Shown: positions 1-12,840, counted from the first letter of the stretch. The stretch is 64,000 nt of DNA from Endomychus coccineus (GCA_958510875.1 CAUEHT010000002.1:1674001-1738000), one strand, 5' to 3'. The notes: generated by a model from the letters alone, not told the origin. Translations and numbers: made by a program.

Positions 1-2309
1 AGTTATCACAAATCTGGAAACTTGAATTGAATTGCATTTTAAATTGATGTTCTACTCTACTCTACAACCACGCGAACGCAGCAGTTCTGATAATTAAACA
101 TTCAATAAGCAATAATTGAATAATACCTGGTGATAATCCCTAATACTAATTATAGCACGTTACAGTCAAAGACAGCTCTGAATACTGTGTATCAGATTTA
201 CAAAATAGCGATTCATACGAATCACTCAAAACTAACATGTGCCATTGCGGAATTAAACACACAAGGAATAAAGAAATATTATCATGAATATCTGCCTACG
301 TTCCGATAGATTGTCCTCATACAAGAATTAAAACAATCAATGCCGTGATAGAAATGGTTATCTCTGAATTATGCTAGCCGCAAAATGATCGGGTGCCCCA
401 GGTAAGTCGAGTGAAACATCCACCGAAATATTATCACATTCAGGAACTGAACATCCAGAAGTTTAATTATAAGTCCAAATCAAATAATAAGTAGCCTGAT
501 GTGAATCATATTTCGAAAGCAAAAACTAAGAAAATGTATATAAAGTCAATGAATTATGAAATCTCGACTTACCCAGTTGAAGGTTAACACCATAATGACT
601 TCTCTTTGATATCAGTTATCCTACCTACACTTCGCGATATCACACATCAGGAACGCTAGTTTCCATAGTCGATGTTCTATTGACCGGCAGATGTCTTTAA
701 ATAATCATATGACAAGTTTCCTAGCCGAAAAGAATCTAATCTGTTCTTTACAGATTTCTTTGAAAGAAAACTCGTAACGCAACCCGTTACAGAATGCAAT
801 ATACAAACAAAACTTAATATATCATGGCAGCATACCCAATATTCAATTAATATGAAACTTAATAATGACACAATAGAATATTCTGAAATGACCAAAGAAA
901 CGTTGGGTGGTTTGATTCAAATGAAGTGAAAATTGTGAGTTATTACAAATCGAACTAGGCAACACAGATTACTCGACTCCATATTATTCAGAGTGTGAAT
1001 TTAGCTTGACTACGATTGAAACATAACCTTATGTGACAGTTCTGACAAATCTTCAAAAGAACAGTAAGAATTTACACTTGGATGAAATCGAGTTATTCCA
1101 AATTTAATTAACTAAGAGGTAATGAAAGGTTTTACAAAAACTGAAACTGTGAGCCTATGCAAACAGATGATATGCCGAATGGGCCTCATACTCGGATAGA
1201 GCGAAGCTATTGTCCCCTAGCTCGCTAAAATAGTTGGCAATCACAGCCCTCTATACGAACGTGAATGAATTTAACAATTACTTGTCTTACGACAGGAAAA
1301 ACAAATTTACATTTCAGGCAAGCAAATGAAGAATTTAAGAAAGTACGACTAACGACACTTTCACTGCCAATAAATATTTTGTCTGGCTCAGGTCGACTTA
1401 TTTTATCCCTGAGGATAGGTCAAGTTGAGATCCTCATCACCAGTCTAACTACCGAATGAACTTGACATACGAGAATACACAATGAATCAGATACACTGAT
1501 AATATGATAAGAAATAACTTATCTGACATGTCTCGAAACAACCAAACTCTGTTCAGCACTCAAATGACGAACTTCAACACGAAATAACCTTCAATGACGA
1601 CAGCTGGTTCAGCGCGACACTTCCAATGTGGTAAGCTCAAATATTCTCAGCTGGTCGTATTAACTGTCTTGACTTGCGTACATCAACTATCTTGAAATGG
1701 ACCAAAACGGCAAGCGTCTTAATATTTGAAATCTCTCAGAACTGGTCGTAAAAAATGATTATTTGTCCCCAAAACTTGTCGCTACAAATAACATTAAGAC
1801 TGAATCATCGAAATACGACTTAATTGTTCCACAATTTTCAAAAGAAAATATAATATACACGTCGGCCATGTTAAAAAGACCTACCTACAACGATCTTAAT
1901 ACAGCGAGAGAAAATTACTCCAAGTGAACCCATTTCACCGGTTAAAAGATTTTACACATAAATCTTCATTAAATAGTAAAATTATCAAATCTGGTATTTT
2001 ACCAATAAATCACCAAATGATTTTTCAAACAACTTTTACAACAGTACGGCTTGGAGCACGAAACAAAAATGGAATCCGTTGTCAGTCGTATCCGGCTAAC
2101 ACGTATCCCTACTCTTAACCTAACCACCGACATGGAACAATTTAAAACTTGATGCTACAATAAATCAAAGAAACGCGATACCACAGATGAACTTTGCCAC
2201 ACACTGAACCACTGACGTCACTGAAACAATAGATACATAAAATTATGATTAGCTGTGTCATAGATTATAGTCGTTTTTCAAGTAGGGGCACATTCTCCAC
2301 GTGATAACA
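1..2309. repeat. AT-rich sequence without a gene; possible LTR of the adjacent gypsy element
   Basis: No open reading frame here resembles a protein I recognise. On the minus strand, directly after the gypsy integrase, a purine tract AGTAGAGGGG (complement of 2310-2319) is followed by TGTTATCACG. That is the expected layout of a polypurine tract and the start of a 3' LTR. If so, the LTR runs leftward from 2309. Its far end and its partner LTR are not visible, so the LTR reading is inference. Confidence 0.35.
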
Positions 2310-2430
2310 CCCCTCTACTTGAACAAAATGATTGCTTGATTGCTTGCATAAGCAATCATTTCTCAAGAAACGATTACATCCAGGACACTGTTACAAAATA
2401 CAACAAAAAAAAAACCTAATGGAAACAGAA

Positions 2431-3541
2431 TCAATAAAGAAACAATAAGTTTACTCGAACTTCAGACGAATAGGGTTTCAAATCCTTGGCATGCCACACA
2501 CCTATGTGCTTACCTCCCTCATCCATCAGTTCATAAGTCCTCGGACTAACACTTTTCTTTACTATGAACGGACCTACAAAACGTCTTGCGAGCTTCGCCG
2601 AATAAAATTTCGCTGCGTCCGATAAGACGTAATTACGCCTCCACACTTCCTGATTAGGAACATAACTAATATCCCTTTTACGCAGATCATACCGAATTTT
2701 ACTTTCAACCGCGGCCGCTTCTATACGTTTACGAATGTCTACAAACAATTCCCTAAAACCGTTGGTCCTATCTTTCCTAACCTCATCATCATCAACATTA
2801 AATGACGTAGGAACTGTTTCCGCTTCTTCCCCAAATACGACCATTTCTCTCTCAAAATTAGCAAGTAGTAACTCCTGTAGTTTCATGAACTTGTGTACGC
2901 AACGCACATTCCACCTTATAAATATTTTCATCCCATAACTTATGGTTATCAGAAATGTAACTTTTTAACATCGTACCTATAGTTCTATTCGTACGTTCTA
3001 CAGCATTGGCTTGAGGATGGTAAAGAGCCGTATGAGAAATCGAAATACCATATCTTTTACATAGATTCTTAAAAAAATTACTGGTAAACTGTACCTCATT
3101 ATCTACTGTTAAGTACGTAGGCGAGCCAAATAATAACAAAACATGATTTTCTAAGGCTGAGCAAACCGAATTAGCTGTCGCAGCTCTCAAAGGAAATAAT
3201 ATAGGAAACTTGGTAAATAAATCTATTACCACTGATAAATATTTATAACCTTTCTTGGACCTCACCATGGGATCAATAATATCTACCGAAATTGCGTCCC
3301 AAGGCCTAGTTAACTTCCTATCAACCGACATGAGACCTGGTTGCTTCCTCTGCTCTGGTTTTAAACTTTGGCATACTGTACAACATTTGACATATCTGGC
3401 AATGTCCACCTGAAATTTTAGCCAGTAATAATTTTGAGCCACCCTGCTAATAGTTTTTGTAATCCCTCCATGACCAGAAACTGGATCATCATGACACATT
3501 CGTAAAATATTTCTACGTTCAAATTTAGGGACCACCCTTTT
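2431..3541 (-). pseudogene. pol: Gypsy integrase (two overlapping frames)
   Basis: The first part (3535-2858) has a zinc-binding HHCC domain (MCHDDPVSGHGG ... CCTVC). An rve core follows with the acidic triad in ISVDIID, LTVDNEVQF and ANAVERTNRTI. The usual DNGxxF context is altered to DNEVQF. A second frame (2931-2431) supplies the C-terminal domain, including RRFVGPFIVKK and YELMDEGGKHIGVWHAKDLK. The overlap of the two frames marks one frameshift near 2860-2930. Confidence 0.85.
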
Positions 3542-4572
3542 TCATATGAAATCTTCAGTTAACAATTTATCATATCGATTGAAAACATATTTATACAGAA
3601 TGTCATTATCGACCTTCCGAGTAGCAAATTTTTCTGGATAAGTTAACACATTGGCTCTCATTTTAACATACCAATTATCCAGTGCAAAATTCTCATCCTT
3701 AACACCAACAATATCTGCTTCCTCCACTATAGGAACAGAACGTGATAAACAATCAGGTACATAATGACTTTTGCCACTCCTGTGTATCACCTCAAAATCA
3801 TGCTGTTGTAGACGAATACTCCACCTTGCTAAACGACCTGTATTTGCTTGTACCTTGGAGAACCAAACTAAACTAGCATGATTTGTAACAACCCGAAAAT
3901 GACTATCTTCTATAAAAGGTCTTAATTTCTCAATAGCCCATAAAACACTTAGACATTCCCTCTCAGTTGTAGAATTTTTTTTCTCATTACTTGTTAGAGA
4001 TCTACTCAAATAACAAATATCGTGTTCCACATCATCTACTTCTTGAGTCAGTACGCTACCAATTCCATACCCCGAGGCATCTGCCTGAATTGTAAACTCT
4101 AAATCATATCGAGGACAAGCTAATAAGGGTGCACTTAACAATTGACTCTTAATTTCATTAGAGCTTTTCTCACATTCCTCAGACCAAACAAACTTATGAT
4201 TTTTGTGCAATAAAGCAGTTGGTGGATTGACTATCAATGCATAGTTTTTCACAAACCTGCGATACCAACCACTCTTTCCTAAGAAACTTCGCACCTCAGC
4301 TACATTCTTTGGTGATGGAATTTCTACAATAGCCTGTACTTTTTGTGGATCAACTTGAAGACCATTTTTGTTAATGACATACCATAGATATCGAAGCTCA
4401 TCCCTACAAAAGTTGCATTTGTCTTTACCCAAAATTAACCCTGCTTTCGCTAATCTGTCGAACACTTTCTCCAAAATCTCCATATGTTGTTCAAACGATT
4501 GAGAGACAATCACTTTGTCAACAATATAACAAAATACATATGGTTCCAGATCATAACCAAGAGCAGTATCAA
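3542..4572 (-). pseudogene. pol: Gypsy pol, C-terminal reverse transcriptase and RNase H (broken)
   Basis: At about 4540-4515 the motif that should read Y-x-D-D reads YIVD, so the first Asp of the catalytic pair is a Val. The thumb/connection follows (VDPQKVQAIVEIPSPKN, SFLGKSGWYRRF). Then RNase H: TIQADASGYGIGSVLTQ, with TERECLSVLWAIEKLRPF carrying the second acidic residue and VVTNHASLVWF, where the usual DH is NH. Loss of RT and RNase H acidic residues indicates a long-dead copy. The frame stops just before the integrase. Confidence 0.85.
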
Positions 4573-5614
4573 CTACACGTTAAAACAGGCAGGCGAATTA
4601 CTCAACCCCATGGGAAGACGTTTCCATTGATAGAGACCTCTATTTGGAACAATAAATACAGTCACTTCTCTAAAAGCTTCTGTTAAAGAAACTTGCCAAA
4701 AAGCTGACTTAATATCCAGAGTGCTCAAAAACTTAGCATTTCTTAACTTATCTAAAGTATTTGAAATATAAGGAATTGGATAGCTATCTCGAATAATATG
4801 TTCATTAATTTTTCTGTAGTCACAAGTAAAACGATAAGAACCATCTCTTTTCTCAATCATCACAATCGGAGAAGCAAAAGGACTTTTACTGGGTTCTACA
4901 ATATCATTGTCCAACAAATTCTTCAGTTCAGCATCTACATGCTTTTGTAAATCCGGAATTATAGGATAATATCTCTGGTGAATTGGTTCACAATCAACCT
5001 TGATCTCATATTCCAATAAATTGGTACACCCAATTTTATTAGGATCATAATTTGCAAAAGCTTTGTCCACCAAATTATTTAAAATGATCTGCTGTCCCGA
5101 ATTTAACACACTACGCGACTGTAATGCCTCAGCTATTACCACATTAGGTTCATTGTACACAAAATTCCATTCTTTGTTACGAATGTTTGGAATAACTTCC
5201 ATCTCAGTCCAAAAATCGGTACCTAATATTAAGCTTTGCCTAAGAGCAGGAACAACCTTTACCTTGAACAATTTCGTTCTATTTTGAACTTTAATTGGTA
5301 TATTGACAAAACCTATACTCTGACATTCGCCTCTATTAGCTACATAAACTGGAGAAGTATCCTTATGCAAAATTAAATTTGAATCAGACCATAATTCCCA
5401 ACCTTTTGATCCAAGTACTGTTCTACTTGCACCAGAATCTAATAAACTCAATAACTGTTTGTTATAAATTGGTACTGATAAATAAGGACGTTCGTCTCCT
5501 TCAACTTGTGATAAAACGAAATCTAAAAAACTCTTCTTGTTCTGAAAGGACTTTTCACTACTTGAATTAGAAACAGGTACCCTTCCCTTTACTGTTTCAT
5601 CAATTCGTTTTATG
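4573..5614 (-). pseudogene. pol: Gypsy pol, protease and N-terminal reverse transcriptase (broken)
   Basis: The frame opens with LLDSGASRTVLG, the catalytic DSGA of a retroviral-type aspartic protease. It continues into the RT fingers and palm: ASPIVMIEKRDGSYRFTCDY, then LDIKSAFWQV carrying the first catalytic Asp, then LPMGLSNSPACF. Homology continues upstream of 5451 to about 5614. At about 4573 a frameshift separates this part from the rest of RT. The gene would copy element RNA into DNA inside the particle; here it is inactive. Confidence 0.85.
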
Positions 5615-6798
5615 ACTTACATTTCGGACAGTTGAATTTTGTAACTCCAGGAAATTCACAAGTGGAACAATGCCTATGGTCTTGCTTCTGAGAACAACTG
5701 ACTTGTCTATGGCCTTCTTTGCCACAAGTCCAACATTTCAATGACATGCCAGGAACATCATTCCTCGAAGCCTCAGAATTTCCAGAGTCTACTCTGACTT
5801 GACTAACCGAATCTACATTCCGAAACTTGCCTCCAAACCGCCTTCAATAAAATGCTAAGTTTTACACTATCCGAAATTTCACAACCTAAACGAGAGAATA
5901 TATTCAAAACGTTAGCCAAGTATAAACCAATACTTTCGTTTTGACCTTGAGAGCGAGATTTAATTTCCTGAAATGACATATCGGTATAGTTAGCTTGTGA
6001 ATACTCCTGTTTGAAAGCTTCGACCAAAGAATCCCAATCATTTACTGTATTGCGAATAGCTCTATAAAACACCAATGCATTTTTTTCAAAGAAATCGATG
6101 CAACTATGGAACAGCTGAGCTTTCGAAATGCCTCGTGGCTTTCTAAGAAAACTGTTCAATGATAACCCAGATTTTTCCCCAGAAAATTTCAAATTCCATT
6201 GTGACACGGGCACTGGTTTAATTTTATAAGCCATGCTCTTCTTATTTGTCACTCCTTCCTCACTACTCTCAGAATCTGAGCTACTCTCACTACTAGAATG
6301 AACAGAAATACCGGTTGAATTAGCAAAAGGACCTGCTACCACTGACAAGTCTAAAATGCCACTACGAGCTTCTTGCTTTTCTACAAGTTTGGCCTTTCGA
6401 TTCAAATCTGCCAAAGCATTGTACAACCTAACAGTAATATCCGACTTCTGAGTAGTTTCCTCTGTAGTAGTGGAAACCGAACGATTAATACGAAAAATAC
6501 CATATAATTTTGAAAATATTTTCTTATACAAGGGACTGGTTATATTCCCTGTGAAATCATTTATCAAAACCTGAATATCAACCAAGGCATTATTTACCGC
6601 AGTACTATCCTCTACAAAACTATAAGGATACTTGGGCCAAGTTCGTTTTACATCTTCACCTGAAGCCATACATTGACGTAAAGTTTTTCGCATCTCCTCA
6701 ACTGTAGGAGCTCCTGAACTATATAAACCATATGTTAACTCATACCTCAATTCCTCTGCACTCAATCCCCCAACCTCTAACTTTAAATAAGGAGCCAT
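5615..6798 (-). pseudogene. gag: Gypsy gag with downstream Cys-rich nucleocapsid-type finger (broken)
   Basis: A 331-residue open frame (6798 to 5803) starts with ATG. It has the look of a gypsy Gag: an N-terminal region, an acidic serine-rich linker (residues about 170-185), then a capsid-like part containing the typical run around QEYSQANY. The nucleocapsid region follows in a different frame at about 5745-5615, with CWTCGKEGH and two further Cys pairs. The frame change between them is a lesion. Gag would form the cytoplasmic virus-like particle and the finger would bind the element RNA. Confidence 0.75.
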
Positions 6799-6810
6799 AT
6801 TTAAATAAAA

Positions 6811-7200
6811 TCAGAACAAGAATAATTTGTTGAACAATGTGAATGAGGAAAAAACTCCAACTATAGCTTTATGGGTATCAAATGAGAGGTGTTGACAAGT
6901 AGGATGTGGATTTTCAATTTTTTCATTGAAAAAATACCATATGGCGCATGTGAATGAGGAAAAACCTCTAAATATAGCTTTATGGGTATCAAATAAAAGG
7001 CGTTGACGGGTAGAATGTGAATTTTCAACTTTCTCATTAAAAAATCTCATATGGTACATTTACATGTCAATGAGGAAAAACCTCTAACTATAGCTTTATG
7101 GGTATCAAATGCAAGGTGTTGACGCGTAGGATGTGAATTCTCAAATTTTTCATTGAAAAAAATACCATATGGTACTTGTAAATGAGGAAAAGCCTCTACC
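6811..7200. repeat. About 120-bp tandem repeat containing 'ctttatgggtatcaaat'
   Basis: At least three imperfect units, each with 'gaatgaggaaaaacctc', 'tatagctttatgggtatcaaat' and a gttgac...gtagaatgtg segment. Related units recur at about 26813-27085 and 56380-56580 in the opposite direction, so this is a dispersed satellite. Polinton 2 is inserted in sequence of this kind. No gene. Confidence 0.8.
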
Positions 7201-7560
7201 TATAGCGTTATGGAGGTGTCTCGGTGTATGTCACGTGTGTTACATCGACGAGGTGGTCAACGAGGTGTCTCTCATGTAGGTCTTCAACGTGGTGTCATGG
7301 CAACTTTCACATACCGTAGTTATAGAAACCATAGAGCTATGGGCTACAGGGCTAACCTTAGTCACAACCCTAGAGCTATAGGTTATAGAGCTAACCTGAG
7401 TCGCAGAGCATCATGGTGACTGGAAGAGGTGTCATGGTGTCTGTCATGTGAGCCTCCAACGAGGTGTCATGGCATCTACCGTGTGAACTGTCATGGCGGA
7501 TCTGTCATAGCGTGTGTGTGTGTGTATGTGTGTCATGGCGTACGTGAACTGTCATGACGG
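7201..7560. repeat. Dispersed repeat, no gene seen
   Basis: Sequence with recurring 'cgaggtggtc', 'gtgtcatggc' and 'tatagctctatggttgtgac'-like words. The same words occur inverted at about 31174-31490. It behaves as the flanking repeat into which Polinton elements inserted. No protein or RNA gene recognised. Confidence 0.5.
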
Positions 7561-7561
7561 T

Positions 7562-8340
7562 TCTATCATTTGCAGCTGTCACGTGCAGAATGTTAATTTC
7601 CATATTTTTGATGTAGGGAAAATCAATATGATGCATACGAATTGGGTGGGGAGAACATCAAACCATAGCTTCAGGTGTATCAAAATACATAATGATTTCG
7701 ACAAGTAAGTGGTGTTTTATTGAATTGAAAATCCGGCGACCATAGTTTACGAACGATGATGACGTTACCAGCGACCTATCATTTGCAGCTGTCACGTGCA
7801 GAATGTTTATTTCCATATTTTTGATGTGGGGAAAATTAATATTATGCATGCAAGTTAGGCGGGGGAACATCTGACTATAGCTTTATGTGTATAAAAATAC
7901 ATAAAGATTCCGACAAGTAAGTGGTGTTTCATTGAATTGAAGATCCGGCGATGATAGTCTACGAACGATGATGACGTCACTGTTTCAAACTGATGACAGT
8001 AACTGATTCAATCCGGCGACCATAGTTCACGAAAGATGATGATGACATCAGCGACGGTCACTGATTCGATCCGGCGATCAAAGTTCACGAACGATGATGA
8101 CGTCACCAGTCCGGCGATCATAGTCTTCGACCGATGATGGGCGGATAAGTGATATAATGTGAATAATCATAATGATTGTAATACATTCATGCACATGTTT
8201 TATTGCGTGATTCAACACTCCGACATGTGCTTCAACATTCAGACACGTGTTAAGCACGTGCTTCAATATCCAGACATGTGTGTCAACATTTTAATATGTG
8301 TTTCAACATTCATACCTATTTAACACGTATTCGATACTTG
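7562..8340. repeat. Left TIR of Polinton 1: satellite plus degenerate CACGTG array
   Basis: Two tandem units beginning with 'catttgcagctgtcacgtgcagaatgtt' (about 7567 and 7780). Then 68-bp-type satellite words (ccggcgaccatagtt, acgatgatgacgtca) to about 8140, then 'gatgggcggataagtgat', then degenerate acatgtg/cacgtg units at 8190-8330. The inverted counterpart lies at 14815-15720. Confidence 0.7.
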
Positions 8341-8423
8341 CTTTTGACAGAAGCGTGATCAGACATACACAATATAACATCATCAACCAGTATATAAACG
8401 AATGCTCATTAGCGTATGTTTCA

Positions 8424-9081
8424 GTATGATTCCGATTCGCCTCCAGGTATAATGAAGACTGTTGAGTAGAAAGACTCGTTGAATATTATGAATTTAGGGC
8501 CAAGCATTGAAAATGTTGAACAATCACAACGTCACATACGGACAATGATTTGTAGTCCAAGTAATTGTGGGAAAACAAATGTAATGTTATCTCTATTGTT
8601 AGATGCGACCGATCTGAAATTTGAAAACGTACATCTATTCACAGTCTTTACACCAACCAAAATAACAGTTACTGGGGGAATCGTTGAAGAACATTGTTGG
8701 ACTTGGATATTTTCCGTACACTGAGAGTGAAGCAGTCATAGACCCCACAGAAGCAGGCCTAATTCGATAATAATATCCGATGATGTAATGGATTGGAAAC
8801 TGGAGAAAATTCGTGCTTATTTTTCAAGAGGGAGACACAACTCAATTGATAGTTTTTATCTTTGTCGGTCTTTTGCTAAATCTCTGAAACATGGATTGCG
8901 TGACAATGCCAATTGCTTGATTATTTTCAAACAGGATGAACTCAATTTGAAACATATATCTACCGATCATATGAGTACCGACATGTCACTTGAGAAATTC
9001 AGAGAGATATGTAGCGTATGTTGGAAAGATAAATATGGATTCCTAATGATAAAAAGTTTCCATAGTTATATATACATCTGA
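8424..9081 (+). pseudogene. Packaging ATPase, copy 1 (broken)
   Basis: Matches the intact copies at 35935 and 44751. Walker A is present as SPSNCGKT (Gly to Ser at its first position). The N-terminal part has a stop ('gttgagtag') and the frame is lost after the FEN region, so the Walker B part falls in another frame. The C-terminal part (8788-9081) keeps IRAYFSRGRHNSIDSFYLC. A promoter-like TATATAAA lies upstream near 8392. Confidence 0.85.
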
Positions 9082-9118
9082 CATGTAAACTTTCATTTGA
9101 AATAGACAAAATAGTCAG

Positions 9119-10225
9119 CATGGACGTGAATGTGAGTTACATGTTGAAGGAAAACAATAATTGAAGAAAAAATTTGGGAGTTGGCAATCGTTGTGAGGAA
9201 AAAATGTATTGCTGTGAAACTGTGTAAAGCTGGAAATGATGAGATTCTAGATAATATATTCAGAAATGTATCTGAACCCCTAGAGGAAATTGCGTGAAAT
9301 GCTGAAATAATCGAACAAAATTCGTTGACCAAACCTAAAAGTATTGTTCCTACAGCAACACAAATGGAGAACATACCAATCCCAAACATTGTAACTGAAG
9401 GAGAAGAATTCGTATATAACCCCAAAGATACTGAGGAGGATGTGTTTACCTACGAACCTACTATCGATTAGATTCGCGAAGAATTCAGAAAACATAAGGA
9501 AGATAATTCAGCGGCTACAGAAGAGTTTAGGCAACAATGCCCCACATCAGCACTTTGTTACTTGGAAGGATTCCTATTGGATGATGATGTCAAGAAATAC
9601 GATGATAGAATGGGTTTGCAATATAATGCAACTTTAGAAGAATGGTTCATGGGTAATCAACCTATAGAACTTGATAGTGAGAGTAATGTAATTATCAAAG
9701 GTACTTCATTCAAGGGTACCACAGGACTGTATAATTCGATATTCTACATAGATGTTCTACCTGATACTTACACTGTGGGAAATGAGAAAAAAACAGTCAA
9801 ATGATAATATGAATAGTGCCCATAGACAAAATAACGATCCAGATAATCGAATAAGATACACAGTAAAATACAAACATGTACTAAACACTTTGATCAATTC
9901 CATGAAAAGACCCAGATCCTAAACATACATTGGAAGTGCATATATAAAAAATGATATGCTTGAATATAACGAGAAACCTATCGAATATGAGTAGGAATAG
10001 ATTTTGATACACGTGCCTACTTTACTTCCGAAACAATAATTACTGCTATTTCAAGATGACGTTAATGAAATTGTAGATTGACCGAAACTACTTGTTACAT
10101 CCTCGCTTGCTGGTAACAATGATCATCACAACGGGATAGAAGAATTGATAGAGGCTGGTGTAGTTGAACAAAAACCGAGTGTTAGACAAATTCATCAAAG
10201 TTATAAGGATGGTTTCAATAAATAA
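9119..10225 (+). pseudogene. Conserved Polinton protein of unknown function, copy 1 (broken)
   Basis: Corresponds to the intact 354-residue protein at 45519. Multiple in-frame stops and frameshifts, for example at the position of LEEIA and after TYTVGNEKK. An insertion of about 55 bases near 9990-10045 interrupts the IEYVYWDD region. No activity is expected. Confidence 0.8.
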
Positions 10226-10852
10226 GTTTGGCAGAGCCTCCTCTTCCATGTGGATATATGATAAAAATATATTTAATAATAATTTCAAACAAGTTCACCG
10301 ACAAGGATTATTCGAAACGAGCGATGAGAGTTACGATATGGAGAATCGTAGATTGTGCAACGTTAAATCACCGGATGATAATGGAGACGCTACAAGTGAA
10401 GTATATGTCGATAAATTGATACACAAATTGAACCTGAAAACAGAAACCAGCCTCAATGTTAGAGTTGATAATTTTATCAGAGCTGTCAATAAGGATATGG
10501 ATGGACATAAATTAAAGAACGAGAAGGTTATTCTCACCATGGATGAACATCTGACGGACATTCAGAATAAATATGATGGAATGGAGGCCTATATGAAATC
10601 ATAGTATAAAACAATCAGTGATAGTGTGAGGGAAAACAGAATTGAATTAAAAGAGATCAATAAGACGATAAACTGTCTGGAAAGGCGTCTGAATGATATA
10701 AGTAGTAGAATTAAGGCTCTGGAACGACATGTAATAGCTGTGGGACCTCCTGAGAAGAGGCCTTCTTCATTTGCAACAGCAACAAAGCAAGTCTCTTTGG
10801 AACGTATAACTTCAAATCCTGTGAATACACCCAAAAAATTAATTCTACACTA
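10213..10852 (+). pseudogene. Fibre-like coiled-coil protein, copy 1 (broken)
   Basis: Corresponds to the intact 217-residue protein at 46567. It keeps the N-terminal KFGRASSSMWIYD start and the NRRLCNVKSPDDNGDATSE motif. An in-frame TAG near 10602 and a lost residue block split it. The C-terminal tail ends NTPKKLILH as in the other copies. Confidence 0.8.
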
Positions 10853-10870
10853 GATTTCCGCATTGATAAG

Positions 10871-11010
10871 ATGAGTAGAGAACAGGTTGTGCATGAGCTT
10901 CATAAGCAGGAAAGAAAGAACTTTCACCAGCGTCGAACATACATAAAAGGACTTCAATATGAGTGGAAGGACGTAAACCTAGGAATATGCAATATATGAC
11001 TACTGCGATG
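10871..11010 (+). pseudogene. Integrase stub, copy 1
   Basis: Only the first 25-30 codons of the Polinton integrase remain (MSREQVVHELHK...), followed by a sequence shared with the stubs at about 38422 and 63690. The catalytic core and chromodomain are missing. The junction is the same in copies 1, 2 and 4, so the deletion happened once in their ancestor. Confidence 0.75.
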
Positions 11011-11169
11011 AATCAAGAGTCAAGATTGTGATATTTTAAAAATATTTTTAAGGTTATACTAACATTTTTCGTATTGCGAAAATTAATAAAAAATATCGTT
11101 TCGAGATCTTTGGTCTTTCTCCCTCCCCTCTTTGAATAACAGTACAATCTTGAATTCTCATCAGTCTGT

Positions 11170-11690
11170 ATGGAAGCGTACGTAGGAGAAGGTGTTCTCA
11201 ATACGTTCAGAAACAAGCTCCCGTTCGAACTTCATATACGTGGTTATCAATACTGTGGCCCAGGTGCAAAATTAGAAGAACGGATGAGAAGGGGAGATCC
11301 AAGGTATCAAGGTAACACAAACATTTCATGTGATGAGAAAATTAATAAAAAATATTGTTTTGAGATCTTTGGCCTTCCTCCCTTCCCTCTTTGAATAACG
11401 GTACAATCTCGGATTCTCGTCAGTCTGAATATGAGCGTACGTAGGCGAAGGTGTTCTCAATACGTTCATGAACGAACTTCCGTTTGAACTTCATATTCCT
11501 GGTTCTCAATACTGTGGCCCAGGTGCAAAATTAGAAAAACGGATGAGAAGAGGAGATCCAAGGAATCAATTTACTCGATAAAGCTTGCCGTCAACTCGAT
11601 ATTTCATGCAATACAACACTTATAATTATAGCCAGTTATGTTTGGAATTCCTCTCTAACTCTTCAGCTGTGGTCGACTAACCCTGCATTC
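11170..11690 (+). pseudogene. PLA2-like gene remnant, tandemly duplicated, joined to protease tail
   Basis: The N-terminus of the PLA2-like gene (MEAYVGEGVLNTF, YQYCGPGAKLEER) appears at 11170 and again at about 11432. The duplication is about 240 bp and includes upstream DNA. After the second copy the sequence jumps from the region of the catalytic HD to the last codons of the adenain-type protease. The central part and most of the protease are deleted, as in copies 2 and 4. Confidence 0.75.
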
Positions 11691-11731
11691 ATTAGTATAT
11701 AAATAGATTGTTGATGAAGTTTTCATGAATC

Positions 11732-12475
11732 ATGTCTCAGACGATTACTTCCAAGGGTAGGAGCTTTCGCTTATCTGTAGATTTTCACCCACCTATAGAA
11801 CTAGATCCTCATTCATATTATTCTATCGCACTTGTTTGTTTGTATACGTACAATAGCATCCCGAACATTGGAGAAGGTTTCAATGAATTTCATTATGAAG
11901 ATGTGAAGGGTGAGGAAAAAGTAGTAATTATACCTACGGGGTCCTACGAGTTGACAGACATCGGGGCTTCCATACAAAGTGCAGTTTGTGGGATAGGAGT
12001 GGAGCAAGGAGATCGTGACCGGAAATTATCAATGAAATCTAACAACAACACTCTACATACAGAACTGAAGAGTGATTTTGAAGTGAATTCTATTCCTCAA
12101 GATAGTATGAGCGAACTGTTGGGCTTCAGCACATAGAAATTGACATCTCGTGAACTACACGTATCTGACCGACCTATAAGCATGGTCAAAGTTCAAACTA
12201 TTAGAGTGGAGTGCAACTCACCCGCAGGAGCATATTATAACAATGAGTTAGCTCATACGATATATGAGTTTCCACCTCTTGTACCACCTTGTTTTTCCAT
12301 TGATATAGAGCCGAAGAATTTCATTCATCTACCGATCATCAACGAGACATCCTTCGATAACACCACCTCAGATATTTTGGATCAGTACAGGAAACTGGTA
12401 AATTTCTATGGAGAAGAAATTATTATCCCCTTGGAATTGAAAAAGACCGCTAGGGATCATGGCTTCCAACAATAA
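11732..12475 (+). pseudogene. Penton/minor capsid protein candidate, copy 1 (one stop)
   Basis: Starts MSQTITSKG and aligns along its whole length with the 247-residue protein at 49647. One in-frame TAG at about 12134 interrupts it. Otherwise the frame is open to 12475, so it was lost late. A TATATAAA box lies about 35 bases before the ATG. Confidence 0.85.
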
Positions 12476-12561
12476 ATAATAATCCATTACCCACCAGCAT
12501 TCACTATATGAAAAGAATTCATCTGAGAAGGTTGTTGTTGCAGTAGACGTCACTTGAGAAC

Positions 12562-12840
12562 ATGGGTTTGAATTTCAGCAATAGAAGACATCCCCATGTT
12601 GGCCATCTGTCATTATCCACAACTAGCTCGGAAGAAAAGGCTGCTGCTGTAGCATTATCATTGGAGAATATGAATTTTTTGAAGTTCCTTGGTTACAATG
12701 TCATAAAAACTTCAAATATTCAACGAGCCAAACTTCATTTGAGACATCATCCGAGAAGAAACTCATACCTACTATTCACACATCTTCTGGCAACAGCGAT
12801 GAAATTGAGATATTATTCAATCGACAAGATGTGTTGGTAG
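12562..12840 (+). pseudogene. Short conserved ORF upstream of MCP, copy 1 (extended by frameshift)
   Basis: Counterpart of the 59-residue ORF at 50471. Shares MGLNFSN..., then ENMNFLKFLGYNV. Here the frame runs on to 92 residues because the original stop is lost. It overlaps the ruined start of the capsid gene, as in the intact copies. Confidence 0.6.

Larger units (their letters stand above)
2310..6798 (-). mobile_element. Decayed Ty3/gypsy LTR retrotransposon
   Basis: Reading the minus strand from 6798 to 2431 gives gag, a CCHC/Cys-rich region, an aspartic protease (DSGA), reverse transcriptase, RNase H and integrase. The order RT-RNase H-integrase is that of Ty3/gypsy rather than copia. 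The coding region is broken into several frames and the RT active site is changed, so this copy is dead. A likely polypurine tract lies at 2310-2319. On the gag side no LTR or primer-binding site is visible. The sequence passes within tens of bases into a local tandem repeat, so the 5' end seems truncated. Confidence 0.9.

Noticed and set aside
1265..2118. Short plus-strand frames in the first 2.3 kb
   Set aside because: No recognisable motif; chance frames in AT-rich DNA.
7210..8266. Small frames around the Polinton 1 left flank
   Set aside because: They fall in satellite DNA and are not kept in related copies.
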